From Rubrivivax sp. (lineage in GTDB: Bacteria; Pseudomonadota; Gammaproteobacteria; Burkholderiales; Burkholderiaceae_C): 64,000 nucleotides of DNA. The notes beneath the pieces are model-generated. The model was not told where the DNA came from, did no database searches, and saw only the letters and a list, made by a program, of their open reading frames with translations. The position numbers were made by a program, and so were the translations under genes. The stretch is taken from positions 57,530-121,529 of the forward strand of contig JAEUPB010000037.1 in assembly GCA_016789955.1 (NCBI GenBank). Direction: 5' to 3'. Every line of letters starts with the position of its first letter. Within the stretch, counting starts at the first letter, position 1. Below, piece after piece: positions 16,611 through 25,742 of the stretch.

Positions 16611-17249
16611 TCAGAGCGTCACGCCCTCGAGCGTGGCCGTCAGCGCCTGGATGGCGGGCTTCAGCACCACCGTGTGCATCTCGGCGACACCGTCGGTGCG
16701 CATGGCGCCCGCGCTGCGCTGCACGGTCTCTCCGGCGTACCGGACCTTGCCGGTGGCCACCTCGACGAGCCGGATCTTCAGCGTCGCGCGACCGTGGCCG
16801 TCGGCGCCTTTCGGTTCGTACGTCACGACCGAACCGGTCAGCACGTAGCTGACGCCGAGCTGCCGGCCGAGCCGGACGGCTTCGGACGTCGAGGGACCCC
16901 TGTTGATGCGATCGAGATCGGCGCGCGACGCTTCCCGCGTCCACTTGACATCGACGACCCGGAAGCGTTGGCTGTTGAAGAGCGCCTGGGCCAGCGACGC
17001 CTGCAGGTGGCGCTTGGCCTCGTGGGTCATCCGAGAGGCCTCCGCCTCCGGGGTGAACTCGACGACCGCCAGTTTCAGTTCCGCCGGCTTGTCGGCCTGC
17101 CGTGCAGCGGGAGACGCCGCCAGCGCCGGCGCCGCGCCGAGCAGCACCGTGCCGATGATGGCGGGTGCGAGCAGCAGCGTCGTGGCGGTGGTGAACAGCC
17201 TGCGCCGCGAGTGGTCAGCGGTGCGATTCGGAACAAGGGTGCGTGGCAT
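16611..17249 (-). CDS. exported CsgG/curli-assembly-like protein
   Basis: The protein has 212 residues. An N-terminal SRRRLFTTATTLLLAPAIIG stretch ending ALAA reads as a Tat or Sec signal. The body shows LKLAVVEFTPEAE, a helical ASLAQALFNSQRFRVVDV, LGRQLGVSYVLTGSVV and LKIRLVEVATGKVRY. These match the CsgG/HfaB-like alpha/beta fold found in curli export and penicillin-binding protein activator relatives. No lipobox Cys is evident. It is probably periplasmic; the partner is unknown. It diverges from the patatin-like gene, which starts at 17418. Confidence 0.72.
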   Translation of the reverse strand: MPRTLVPNRTADHSRRRLFTTATTLLLAPAIIGTVLLGAAPALAASPAARQADKPAELKLAVVEFTPEAEASRMTHEAKRHLQASLAQALFNSQRFRVVDVKWTREASRADLDRINRGPSTSEAVRLGRQLGVSYVLTGSVVTYEPKGADGHGRATLKIRLVEVATGKVRYAGETVQRSAGAMRTDGVAEMHTVVLKPAIQALTATLEGVTL

Positions 17250-17417
17250 GAGGGGGGCTCCTTCGAAAGTCGGTGCCGCAGTCTCGGCGGGGCGACCGGT
17301 CGTTGTCGTCGGGAGCAGGTGGGATTTGCGTCGGACTGCGTCGCCGCGCGAGTCGCCCCCTAGATTGCCCACGCACGCGGCCCCCACGGGGCGGCGTTTC
17401 GCGGCAAGCTCGCCGCC

Positions 17418-20400
17418 ATGACGCCGCTGCAGCGCGAGATCGCCGCCCGCCGCGAGGCCCTGCGCGGGCAGCAGGCCCTGCCCGACGGCGCGCAGCGCCT
17501 GTGGGGGCTGGCGCTCTCGGGCGGCGGCATCCGCAGCGCGACGTTCTGCTTCGGGCTGCTGCGGGCGCTGGCGGCGCGCTCGATGCTGCTGCGCTTCGAC
17601 CTGCTCTCCACCGTCTCGGGTGGCGGCTACATCGGCGCGATGCTCGGGCGGCTCTACAGCCGCGCGGCCAGCGCGGCGGACGTGGCCGCGATCACCCGCG
17701 CGCTGGCCGATGCCAACGGCCGCTGGTTCACGTGGTGGCTGCGCGCCAACGGCCGCTACCTGGTGCCGCGCGGCACGCGCGACCGCACCTTCGCACTCGC
17801 GCTGTACCTGCGCAACCTGGTGGGCGTGCACATCGAACTGGGCCTGCTCGCGGTGCTGCTGGCAGTGGTGCTGGGCAGCCTGGACGTGCTGGGCTGGCGC
17901 GCGATGGACACGCTGGCCGCCGAGCATGCCGACGTCCTCTTTCCGCTGCTGCGCTACCTGCCACAGCACCTTCCGGTGGTGCTGCTCGTGGCACTGCCGC
18001 CGCTGGCACTCGCGGGCTTCGTGGTGGCCGGTGCGTACTGGTGCGTGCCGTGGCTGGCGGCCTCGACGCGCGGGCCGTGGCTGGCCGCCGCGGCGATCTT
18101 CGGTGGCGGCGCCGCGCTGGCCATGCTAGGCCCGCTGCTCGTGCACGGGCTCGACCTGCTGCACACCGAGGTGGGCGCGCCGCAGCGCCGCGCGCTCGTA
18201 TGGCTGGTCGGCGGGCTGGCGCTGGTGGGCGTGCTCGCGGTGCCGCTGGCCGAGGCGCTGCTCAACGTGCGGCGCGGCGCGGCGGCGCGCGCCGAACATG
18301 CCGACGACGTGCGCAACCGCCTGACGCGCTGGCTGGGCAACGTGCTGCGCATGGGCCTGCTGGTGGGGCTGGCGGGCGTGGTGGACGCGCTGGCGTGGTG
18401 GCTGGCCTTCGAGGCCCGTGCGCTGGTGCAGACCGGCGTGCTGCTCGCGCTGGCCGCGGCGGTGGTGCGCGCCCTGGCGCCGCGCGCCGCGGCGATGGCC
18501 GGCGCACACGCGGGAGCCGACGGCCAGCGGCCGGGCTCGCCGAAGTTCGCGATGACGCTGGCGCGGCTGCTCGGCTACGCGCTGACGCTCGCACTCGCCG
18601 CGTGGTGGGCCTCGATCGTCTACCAGGCCGCCCTCGGCGCGGTGTTCCAGCGCGAGCCGTCGTACGGCGCCGCGCTGGCGGTGCTGGCGCTGCTGGGCGC
18701 CGGTGCCGCGGGCTACCTGCTGCTCACCGGCACCGGCATCGACTTCCTGAACCTCTCATCGCTGCACCCGTTCTACCGGGCGCGGCTGGTGCGGGCCTAC
18801 CTGGGCGCGGCCAATCCGCTGCGCTACGGCAGCACCGATGCGCTGGCCGCCGTCGGTGAACTGCCGGCGGCCCCGAGCGCTCGGCCGGTCAGCGACGTGC
18901 TGCCCGACGACGACCTCGCGCTGGCCGACTACCGGCCGCACCTGCACGGCGCGCCGGTGCACGTGGTGAACTGCTGCATCAACGAGACCAAGGACCCGCG
19001 CGGCGGCCTGTTCAACCAGGACCGCCGCGGCCTCGCGCTGGCCGTCGCCGCCGGCGGGCTGATGCAGGTGTCGCGCCAGGGCTGGCAGCCGCACGACGGC
19101 GCGGGCCGGCTGTCGCTGGGCCGCTGGATCGCGATCTCGGGCGCCGCGGTGGCCCCGGGCCTGGGCAGCCTCACGCGCGGCGGCATCTCGGCGCTGGCGA
19201 TGTTCGCCGGCGTGCGGCTGGGCTACTGGTGGTCGCGCGACGCGCGCGGCGCGGCCGCACGGATGTCGCGCACGGCCAAGTCGCGCGGGCTGCTGCGCGA
19301 GACCTTCGGCGCCTTCCGCGCCGGTGATGCCTCCGACTGGTTCCTCACCGACGGCGGCCACTTCGAGAACACCGCCGCCTATGCACTGCTGGCCGAGCGC
19401 GCCGAGGTGGTGGTGCTGGCCGACTGCGGCGCCGACCCGGCCTACGCCTTCGGCGACCTGGAGAACCTCGTGCGCAAGGCGCGTATCGACCTGCAGGCCG
19501 AGGTGCTCTTCCTGCGCCCGCGCTCGCCGCTGCCCGCGCCGCCGCCGCCCGACCGCTGGCAGCCGCGGCTGCAGGCCTTCGGGACGCTCGCCGATCTGGC
19601 TTCCAGCGGCAGTTCGGCCTGCCTGGCGCTCGCACGCATCGTCTACCGCGGCCGCGACGGCGGGCCCGACGCGCACGGGCTGCTCGTGATCGTGAAGCCC
19701 AACATGTCGGCCGGGCTGCCGGTGGACCTGGTGAACTTCCACCGCGAGCACCCCGAGTTCCCGCAGCAGCCCACCGCCGACCAGTTCTTCGACGAGGCGC
19801 AGTGGGAGAGCTACTTCCAGCTCGGCTCGTACCTGGGCGGCCAGCTCGACCGCGAACTGATCGAGCACCTGCTGCAGCACCACGCGCGCTACTTCGAGGC
19901 CGACGAGCGCGGCCCGTTCGAGGAGGGAGCCATCGCGCGGCCGGTGAGCCGCCTCGCGCAGCGCATCGGCAGCACCGCGGTGAACGCGTCGGTGGGCCTG
20001 GGCGCGGCGGCGACGCTGGGTGTCTCGCTGTGGACGGCGATGGACAGCGTCCGCACCGGCTGGGCGCGGCAGACGGCCGACGAGCGCGCCGCGCTGAAGG
20101 AACTGACCGAGCTGTGGGCGAAGCTGCCCGGCGACGAACCGCGGACGGCGGCGCTGAACCAGCTCGCCGCCACGATCGTCCGCACCGCCGACACGCTGTG
20201 CCCGGCCGGCGAGGCCGGCTGGTTCCAGCGCTCGCCGGTGGCCGCGACGATCTACGCCGATGCGATGCGCGGCTGCGAGCGGCAGCCCGAGCTGCCCGCG
20301 TGCCGCACGCTGATCGAATCGGCCACGCCGCGCCTGCCGACGCGGCTGCCCAACTGCCTGCAGCCGCAAAGCGGCGCCAGCACGCGCATGCCGCGCTACT

Positions 20401-21134
20401 GGGTGTACGACTACGACGCCGCCGCGGCCTACACCGATGCCCACCCGTGCGACCCGCAGGCCGGCGAGCGCGAGGCCGCCGACACCGCGTACCGCGGCGG
20501 CCTGCTCACGCTGGCCCAGCTGCGCGGCGGCGCCGAACTGCCGGTGCGCGACTGCCGCGGCGGCCCGCTGACGATGGCCGCGGCGCCGGTGCCACCGATG
20601 GCACCGGCGACACCGGCGGCGCCCGCCTCTCCGACCGCGCCGGACAAGCTGCGGCCGGCTCCGACGACGACTCCGGCTGCGGCCTCCGGACCGGAGCCTG
20701 GGCCCAAGCCCAAGCCCGAGCCCGCACCCACACTCACACCCGCGCCACCCACCCCGGCGCCGCCGGCCCCCGCGGCCGGGCCCGCGCCGGCCTCGATGTG
20801 CGCCGGCCGCACCGTCTACCTGCAGGTCTACGGCCCCGAGCAGCGCGACCTCGCGCGCAGCTGGCGCGAGCCCTGGCGCGCGCTCGGCCTCTCGGTGCCG
20901 CCGATCGAGGACGTGAACACCTCGGCGCGGCGCAACAACCGCATGGCGCCGCGGCCGGTGCCGCAGGTCACCGTGCGCTTCCACGATGTCGCGTCGCGCG
21001 CCTGCGCCGAGCAGCTCGGCCCGGCCGTGGGCCGTGGCGACTGGGTGGTCGAGCCGCTCTCGGCCACTCTGAAGCCGCTGCCCGGCGTCATCGAGGTGTG
21101 GGTGCCGCCGGCGCGCAAGGCCGCGGCCGAGTGA
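17418..21134 (+). CDS. large membrane-embedded patatin-like phospholipase protein
   Basis: The protein has 1238 residues. The N-terminus shows the patatin oxyanion loop GGGIRS (35-40) and nucleophile elbow TVSGGGYIG with Ser67. About 450 residues with some eight hydrophobic segments (two clusters, roughly 135-250 and 265-440) are inserted before the core resumes (HVVNCCINETKDP). The catalytic Asp is Asp645 in FLTDGGHFEN. After ~residue 860 there is a soluble region. A Pro/Ala/Thr-rich linker near 1055-1120 follows, then a small domain ending in EVWVPPA. It probably hydrolyses phospholipid or acyl substrates at the inner membrane. Confidence 0.85.
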   Translation: MTPLQREIAARREALRGQQALPDGAQRLWGLALSGGGIRSATFCFGLLRALAARSMLLRFDLLSTVSGGGYIGAMLGRLYSRAASAADVAAITRALADANGRWFTWWLRANGRYLVPRGTRDRTFALALYLRNLVGVHIELGLLAVLLAVVLGSLDVLGWRAMDTLAAEHADVLFPLLRYLPQHLPVVLLVALPPLALAGFVVAGAYWCVPWLAASTRGPWLAAAAIFGGGAALAMLGPLLVHGLDLLHTEVGAPQRRALVWLVGGLALVGVLAVPLAEALLNVRRGAAARAEHADDVRNRLTRWLGNVLRMGLLVGLAGVVDALAWWLAFEARALVQTGVLLALAAAVVRALAPRAAAMAGAHAGADGQRPGSPKFAMTLARLLGYALTLALAAWWASIVYQAALGAVFQREPSYGAALAVLALLGAGAAGYLLLTGTGIDFLNLSSLHPFYRARLVRAYLGAANPLRYGSTDALAAVGELPAAPSARPVSDVLPDDDLALADYRPHLHGAPVHVVNCCINETKDPRGGLFNQDRRGLALAVAAGGLMQVSRQGWQPHDGAGRLSLGRWIAISGAAVAPGLGSLTRGGISALAMFAGVRLGYWWSRDARGAAARMSRTAKSRGLLRETFGAFRAGDASDWFLTDGGHFENTAAYALLAERAEVVVLADCGADPAYAFGDLENLVRKARIDLQAEVLFLRPRSPLPAPPPPDRWQPRLQAFGTLADLASSGSSACLALARIVYRGRDGGPDAHGLLVIVKPNMSAGLPVDLVNFHREHPEFPQQPTADQFFDEAQWESYFQLGSYLGGQLDRELIEHLLQHHARYFEADERGPFEEGAIARPVSRLAQRIGSTAVNASVGLGAAATLGVSLWTAMDSVRTGWARQTADERAALKELTELWAKLPGDEPRTAALNQLAATIVRTADTLCPAGEAGWFQRSPVAATIYADAMRGCERQPELPACRTLIESATPRLPTRLPNCLQPQSGASTRMPRYWVYDYDAAAAYTDAHPCDPQAGEREAADTAYRGGLLTLAQLRGGAELPVRDCRGGPLTMAAAPVPPMAPATPAAPASPTAPDKLRPAPTTTPAAASGPEPGPKPKPEPAPTLTPAPPTPAPPAPAAGPAPASMCAGRTVYLQVYGPEQRDLARSWREPWRALGLSVPPIEDVNTSARRNNRMAPRPVPQVTVRFHDVASRACAEQLGPAVGRGDWVVEPLSATLKPLPGVIEVWVPPARKAAAE

Positions 21135-21144
21135 TCAGTTCGGT

Positions 21145-22677
21145 TCACCCCGCCGCGAGCCGCTCGCGCAGCGCCGTCTTCAGCACCTTGCCGTAGTTGT
21201 TCTTCGGCAGCTCGGCGACGAAGCGGTACTGCTTGGGCCGCTTGAAGCGCGCGATGTGGGCTAGACAGTACGCGTCGAGCGCCTCCGCGCTGAGCGCGGC
21301 GCCGGGGCTGGCCACGACGAAGGCCACCACCACCTCGCCCCACTCGGCATCGGGCGCACCGACCACCGCGGCCTCGGCCACGCCCGGGGCGGCGAGCAGC
21401 ACCTCCTCCACCTCGCGCGGGTAGATGTTCGAGCCACCGCTGATCACGAGGTCCTTGCTGCGGTCCTTCAGCGTGAGGAAGCCGTCGGCGTCGAGGCAGC
21501 CGACGTCGCCGGTCCAGAGCCAGCCGTCGCGCACCGCGGCGGCGGTGGCCTCGGGGTTGCGCCAGTAGCCGGCCATCACGCTGTCGCCTTTCACCAGCAC
21601 CTCGCCCACCTCGCCCACCGGCAACTCGCGGCCGTCGGGCGCGGCGATGCGCAGCCGCACCGGTGTCTGCGCGGTGCCGACCGACGCGATGCGCTCGAGG
21701 TGCCGCGGGTGCGCGGCGTCGGCCAGGTGCGCGCGCGACAACGCAGTGGCGCACATCGGCGTCTCGCCCTGGCCGTAGATCTGCACGAAGCGCGGGCCCA
21801 TCACCCGCAGAGCACGCTCGATGTCGGCCCGGTACATCGGCGCGCCGCCGTAGACGATGGTCTCGAACGAACGAGCCGCGTCGGCCGGGCCCAGTCCGGC
21901 GGCCTCGGCGTGGTCCACGAGCCGCTTGACGATGGTGGGCGCGGCGAACGTCGACAGCGGGCCGACCGCGCGCCCGAGGTCGAACAGTTCGGCAGGGTCG
22001 ACGCCGCCCGAGGCCGGCACGACGTGGCGGGCGCCGGCCATCAGGTGCGGGATCGCGTAGAGCCCCGCGCCGTGCGACATCGGCGCGGCGTAGACCATCG
22101 CGTCGCCGGGTTCGATCGCATCGACGTCGACGAAGTACGCCAGGCCCATCGTCATCAGGTTGCGCGCGGTGATCATCACGCCCTTGGGGCGCCCGGTGGT
22201 GCCGCTCGTGTAGAACAGCCACGCGAGGTCGTCGGGGCCGCGCTCGGCGATCGGCACCGCCGTGGCGTCGGCGGCGGGCGCGAACAGCGCGTCGGCTTCT
22301 TCCGAGTCGAGATCGACCTGCCGCTCCAGGCCGGCGATGGCCTCGGGCACCACGTCGCGCGTGACGAAGCCCCAGCGCGCCCCGGCATTGCCGACGATCC
22401 ACTCGACCTCGCGCAGGTGCAGCTTGGCGTTCACCGGCACCACGGCGAGGCCGGCCCACCACGCGCCCCACATCAGCTCCAGCGTGCGTGGGTGGTTGCG
22501 GGCGTCGATCAGCACGCGATCGCCAGCCTGCAGCCCCTGCTCGCGCAGCCGCTGCGACAGGCCCGCCGCACGCGCCGCCCACTGGCCATGCGTGGCATGC
22601 AGCGCGGTGCCGTGCAGGACGGCCGGGCGCTCCGGCGCCTGCAGGGCCTGGCGCAACAGCAGATGCGGCAGCGACAT
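21145..22677 (-). CDS. acyl-CoA synthetase (AMP-dependent ligase)
   Basis: This 510-residue ANL-superfamily enzyme has WLFYTSGTTGRPKGV (AMP-binding P-loop), IYGQGETPMCAT, WTGDVGCLDADGFLTLKDRSKDLVISGG (hinge and core motifs) and the C-terminal NNYGKVLKT Lys. It activates a carboxylic acid to the acyl-AMP and then the CoA thioester in the cytoplasm. The chain-length preference is not visible. It lies 24 bp downstream of the WS/DGAT-like gene on the same strand, suggesting that the pair handles fatty acids for storage or surface lipids. Confidence 0.93.
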   Translation of the reverse strand: MSLPHLLLRQALQAPERPAVLHGTALHATHGQWAARAAGLSQRLREQGLQAGDRVLIDARNHPRTLELMWGAWWAGLAVVPVNAKLHLREVEWIVGNAGARWGFVTRDVVPEAIAGLERQVDLDSEEADALFAPAADATAVPIAERGPDDLAWLFYTSGTTGRPKGVMITARNLMTMGLAYFVDVDAIEPGDAMVYAAPMSHGAGLYAIPHLMAGARHVVPASGGVDPAELFDLGRAVGPLSTFAAPTIVKRLVDHAEAAGLGPADAARSFETIVYGGAPMYRADIERALRVMGPRFVQIYGQGETPMCATALSRAHLADAAHPRHLERIASVGTAQTPVRLRIAAPDGRELPVGEVGEVLVKGDSVMAGYWRNPEATAAAVRDGWLWTGDVGCLDADGFLTLKDRSKDLVISGGSNIYPREVEEVLLAAPGVAEAAVVGAPDAEWGEVVVAFVVASPGAALSAEALDAYCLAHIARFKRPKQYRFVAELPKNNYGKVLKTALRERLAAG

Positions 22678-22701
22678 GGCGGGGTCGCGCGCCGGCCGCG
22701 C

Positions 22702-24165
22702 TCAGCGTCGGCGCGATGCCCGGCGCGGGGCGCGCTCCGGGGCGGCCACGCGCGCCGCCTCGGCCGCGGCGCGCAGTTCCTCGTAGCTCTCGCGCAGCTG
22801 CGTGGCGAAGACCTCGGGGTCGGGCATCAGCTCGCGGCACGAGGTCGGCGAGATGACGATGCGGCCGTCGACGGTGGTCACCGCGAACACCAGGCCCATG
22901 CCGTCGTGCAGCGGCAGCATCGCCGAGAAGTAGACGAGCCGCGCGCCGCACAGGAACAGCGCGTGGTCGGATCCCGGCACGTGCGTGATCGTGCAGTGCG
23001 CCAGCGGCGTGTGGCGGCCGCGGCTGGCCAGCGTGCGGCCGAACAGCTGGCTGGCCAGCGCCAGCGTGGCCGCCGGTGCGTGGTGCGCGATGATGTCCGG
23101 CACCGACACCGCCTGCTTCACCGTGCCCGAGGCCGCGGTGTGCGCGACGATCGCCGCGAGCCGCTCGCGCGGGTCGGCCAGCTCGGTGTGCAGCGGCGCC
23201 TGCAGCCACGTGAGCTGCGTCGGCGCGGCGTCGGCCTCGTCGTCGGCGCCGCGCACGTACACCGGGGCGATCGCGGTCAGCCCCTCCGCGGGCAGCTCGC
23301 CGTGCAGCATCAGGTAGCGGCGCAGCGCACCGCCGCAGACCGCGAGCACCACGTCGTTGACGCTGGCGCCGTCGACGAGGCCGCGGATGCGCTTGAAGTC
23401 GTCGATCGGGAAGCGGCGCGTCTCGAACACGCGGTGCGACGACACCGCCGAGTTGAATCGGATCGCCTGCAGCCGCGCGTGGCCCAGCCACCGCTCGCCG
23501 GCCTTGGCCAGCGCCGCCGGCGCGGCCTGCACCAGCGCGCGCGTCACCGGCGCGGCCAGCCGCAGCGGCGAGGTCACCGTGCGCACGAGGCCGCGCGTCA
23601 GCACCTCGCGCGCGCTCGGGCCGGGCGCGGGCAGCCACGGCTGCGGCGGCGCGGGCTGGCCGGCCTCGGCGCTCAGGTCGTGCAGCAGCTCGGTGAACGC
23701 GGCGCCGTGGTCGGCCGACACCACCGCGTGGTGAGTCTTGGTGACCAGCGCGAAGCTGCCCGGTGGCAGGTCGATGAAGCTGTCGAGCCCCTCGATGACG
23801 TAGATCTCCCACGGCGGCCGGTCGAGGTCGAGCGCGCGCGCGTGGATGCGCGAGACCTGGATGCAGAACTGCCGCCAGTCGCCCGGTTTCGGCAGCGCGA
23901 TGTGGCGCACGTGGTACTCGAGGTCGAAGTGCGCGTCGTCGACCCAGTACGGCAGGTCCAGCTCCAGCGGCACGCGCACGAGCTTGCGGCGGAACACCGG
24001 CGAGCGCGACAGGCGGCTCTCGATCTGCTGCAGGATGGTCTTGAAGCGCACCGTGCCGCCCGGGGCCGTGCGCTGGTCGTAGATGTGGATCAGCGAGACG
24101 TTGCCGTTGGCATGCGGCGTGTCGGCGTACAGCAGCCGCGCGTCTTCGGGGGAGAGGTGGTCCAT
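22702..24165 (-). CDS. WS/DGAT-like acyltransferase with atypical active-site motif
   Basis: The protein has 487 residues and aligns along its length with wax ester synthase/diacylglycerol acyltransferases. It has MDHLSPEDARLLY at the start, RSPVFRRKLVRVP, LDRPPWEIYVIEGL and C-terminal SNVPG-like ITHVPGSDHALFLCGARL. The canonical catalytic HHxxxDG is replaced by HHAVVSADHG, with extra residues between the His pair and the Asp. WS/DGAT enzymes esterify fatty alcohols or diacylglycerol with acyl-CoA. This variant may have altered activity. The stop is 24 bp before the acyl-CoA synthetase gene. Confidence 0.82.
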   Translation of the reverse strand: MDHLSPEDARLLYADTPHANGNVSLIHIYDQRTAPGGTVRFKTILQQIESRLSRSPVFRRKLVRVPLELDLPYWVDDAHFDLEYHVRHIALPKPGDWRQFCIQVSRIHARALDLDRPPWEIYVIEGLDSFIDLPPGSFALVTKTHHAVVSADHGAAFTELLHDLSAEAGQPAPPQPWLPAPGPSAREVLTRGLVRTVTSPLRLAAPVTRALVQAAPAALAKAGERWLGHARLQAIRFNSAVSSHRVFETRRFPIDDFKRIRGLVDGASVNDVVLAVCGGALRRYLMLHGELPAEGLTAIAPVYVRGADDEADAAPTQLTWLQAPLHTELADPRERLAAIVAHTAASGTVKQAVSVPDIIAHHAPAATLALASQLFGRTLASRGRHTPLAHCTITHVPGSDHALFLCGARLVYFSAMLPLHDGMGLVFAVTTVDGRIVISPTSCRELMPDPEVFATQLRESYEELRAAAEAARVAAPERAPRRASRRR

Positions 24166-24166
24166 G

Positions 24167-25267
24167 TCAGGGAGTCACGTCGGCGATCTCGACCTTCAGG
24201 CCCTGCGCGCCGATGGCCACCGGTGCGCTCTGCCCGGTGAGGTCGCCGGCCTGCGGTGTGGCCTGGCCGCTGCGGCTCACGCGTGCCACGACCACCACCT
24301 TCGGGAACGCCGACAGCCGCATCTGCGGCTGCATCGCCATCGTGTCGTCGAGGCTGAAGGCGATCGGCAGGTCCTTCACCTGCTTGCGCAGCATCGCCAG
24401 CGGCATGCGCGGGCCCTCGGCGGCACGGGCGTAGACGAACACCGTGTCGTCGGGGGCGGCTTTGCCCTTGATCGCAGCAGCGATCGTGACGGTGCCGCTC
24501 ACCGAGCCGCCGGCGGCTGCCGCGGCGGGTGCTTCCGCCGACGTGGTGCCAGCCTTCGGGGCCTCGGCCGCAGCCATCGCGGGCGGTGCGCCGGCGCCTT
24601 CGGGAAACCCGCCCAGCCGGCGCGCCTCGGCGATGCCCTCGCGCACCTGCGCGACGAAGCCCGCGTCGCCCGGGCTCGCGGCCAGCAGGGCTTCCCAGTG
24701 CTTCACGGCCAGCGCGAACTCCTTGCGGTCGAAGGCCGCCGCACCGGAGAGCGCCAGCGCCTTCGGTGCGCGCGGGTCGATGGCGAGCGCGCGGTCGAGC
24801 AGCTGCGTGGGCTCGCCGGTCAGCGAATGGCCATGCGTGATGCCGATCAACTCGGCCAGGTCGGCCAGCAGCCGCGGATCGTCGGGGCGCAGCGCGAGGG
24901 CCTTGCGGTAGGCGACCTGCGCCTCCTGCGGCTGCCCCAGGATCATCTGCGTGCGGCCGAGCATGCCCCACCCTTCGGCGTCGTCGGGCTGGGCCTTCAG
25001 GCGTTCCTTGAGCTTCTCGACCATCGCGGCCACCTGCTGCGAGTCGTGCGCGCTGGGGCCGGACTGTTGTGCCGCCTCGCGCTCGGCGGCCGCGGCCTGC
25101 TCGGCGTAGTCGGGCACGCCAGTGCGCCAGTAACCGATCGCGGCGATCGCCAACACGACGATCGTCACGCCGGCCACCAGCCGCACCGAAGGCCGGCCGG
25201 GCACCAGGGGCGCCTCAGCGGGCTGCCTGGCAGGCGCCTCAGCGGGCGCGGGTGTCGTCGGGGACAT
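24167..25267 (-). CDS. ccmI: cytochrome c maturation protein CcmI (apocytochrome chaperone)
   Basis: This 366-residue protein has one membrane segment near the N-terminus (VRLVAGVTIVVLAIAAIGYW), then a TPR region (WGMLGRTQMILGQPQEAQVAYRKALALRPDD and following). A Gly/Ala-rich linker leads to a C-terminal beta-rich periplasmic domain with FVYARAAEGPRMPLA. The architecture is that of CcmI/CycH, which delivers apocytochrome c to the CcmFH ligation complex. The start at ATG 25267 overlaps the end of ccmH by 29 bp, and it is the last gene of the ccm operon. Confidence 0.9.
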   Translation of the reverse strand: MSPTTPAPAEAPARQPAEAPLVPGRPSVRLVAGVTIVVLAIAAIGYWRTGVPDYAEQAAAAEREAAQQSGPSAHDSQQVAAMVEKLKERLKAQPDDAEGWGMLGRTQMILGQPQEAQVAYRKALALRPDDPRLLADLAELIGITHGHSLTGEPTQLLDRALAIDPRAPKALALSGAAAFDRKEFALAVKHWEALLAASPGDAGFVAQVREGIAEARRLGGFPEGAGAPPAMAAAEAPKAGTTSAEAPAAAAAGGSVSGTVTIAAAIKGKAAPDDTVFVYARAAEGPRMPLAMLRKQVKDLPIAFSLDDTMAMQPQMRLSAFPKVVVVARVSRSGQATPQAGDLTGQSAPVAIGAQGLKVEIADVTP

Positions 25268-25742
25268 CGTCGGGATCCGGGTCGAACTGGTCGGGGGCCA
25301 GGCGGGAGCGGCGGCGCAGCACGCGCCACAGCGCGAACAGGCCACCGGCCATCAGCAGCAGCGGGCCGAACCACAGCAGCATCGTCGTGCTGCGCACCGG
25401 CGGCCGGTACAGCACGAAGTCACCGTAGCGCTCGGTCATAAAGGCGAGCACTTCCTGGTCGCTCTTGCCGGCGCGCAGCATCTGCCGAACCTGCTCGCGC
25501 AGGTCCTGCGCCAACGACGCGTGCGAGTCGGCGATGGTCTGGTTCTGGCACACCAGGCAGCGCAGCTCGGCCGAGATGGCCATCACGCGCTTCTCGAGCG
25601 GGTCGTCGAGGGGCTGCACGGTGGCCGCGGCGGCAGGGGCCGATGCGGCCGGCGCCGTCTGCGCGTGCAGCGGCTGCGCCAGCCAGCCCGCGGCCAGCAG
25701 CACCACGAAGGCCGAGAGGATCCGGCGGATTCGATCACCCAT
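25239..25742 (-). CDS. ccmH: cytochrome c maturation protein CcmH
   Basis: This 167-residue protein has a signal or anchor sequence at the N-terminus, the thiol-disulfide motif LRCLVCQNQTIADS (redox-active Cys pair) near residue 62, and a C-terminal membrane segment STTMLLWFGPLLLMAGGLFALW. It corresponds to the CcmH/CcmL family that reduces apocytochrome c cysteines before haem attachment. It overlaps ccmG by 8 bp upstream and ccmI downstream. The C-terminal tail after the last TM is charged. Confidence 0.94.
   Translation of the reverse strand: MGDRIRRILSAFVVLLAAGWLAQPLHAQTAPAASAPAAAATVQPLDDPLEKRVMAISAELRCLVCQNQTIADSHASLAQDLREQVRQMLRAGKSDQEVLAFMTERYGDFVLYRPPVRSTTMLLWFGPLLLMAGGLFALWRVLRRRSRLAPDQFDPDPDDVPDDTRAR

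Noticed and set aside
18756-20984. A 742-codon minus-strand open frame
   Set aside because: It is antisense to the patatin-like gene and reads as Arg/Gly/Ala-rich filler typical of GC-rich shadow frames.
20828-23812. A 994-codon minus-strand open frame
   Set aside because: It overlaps the acyl-CoA synthetase and WS/DGAT-like genes in another frame and has no motif.
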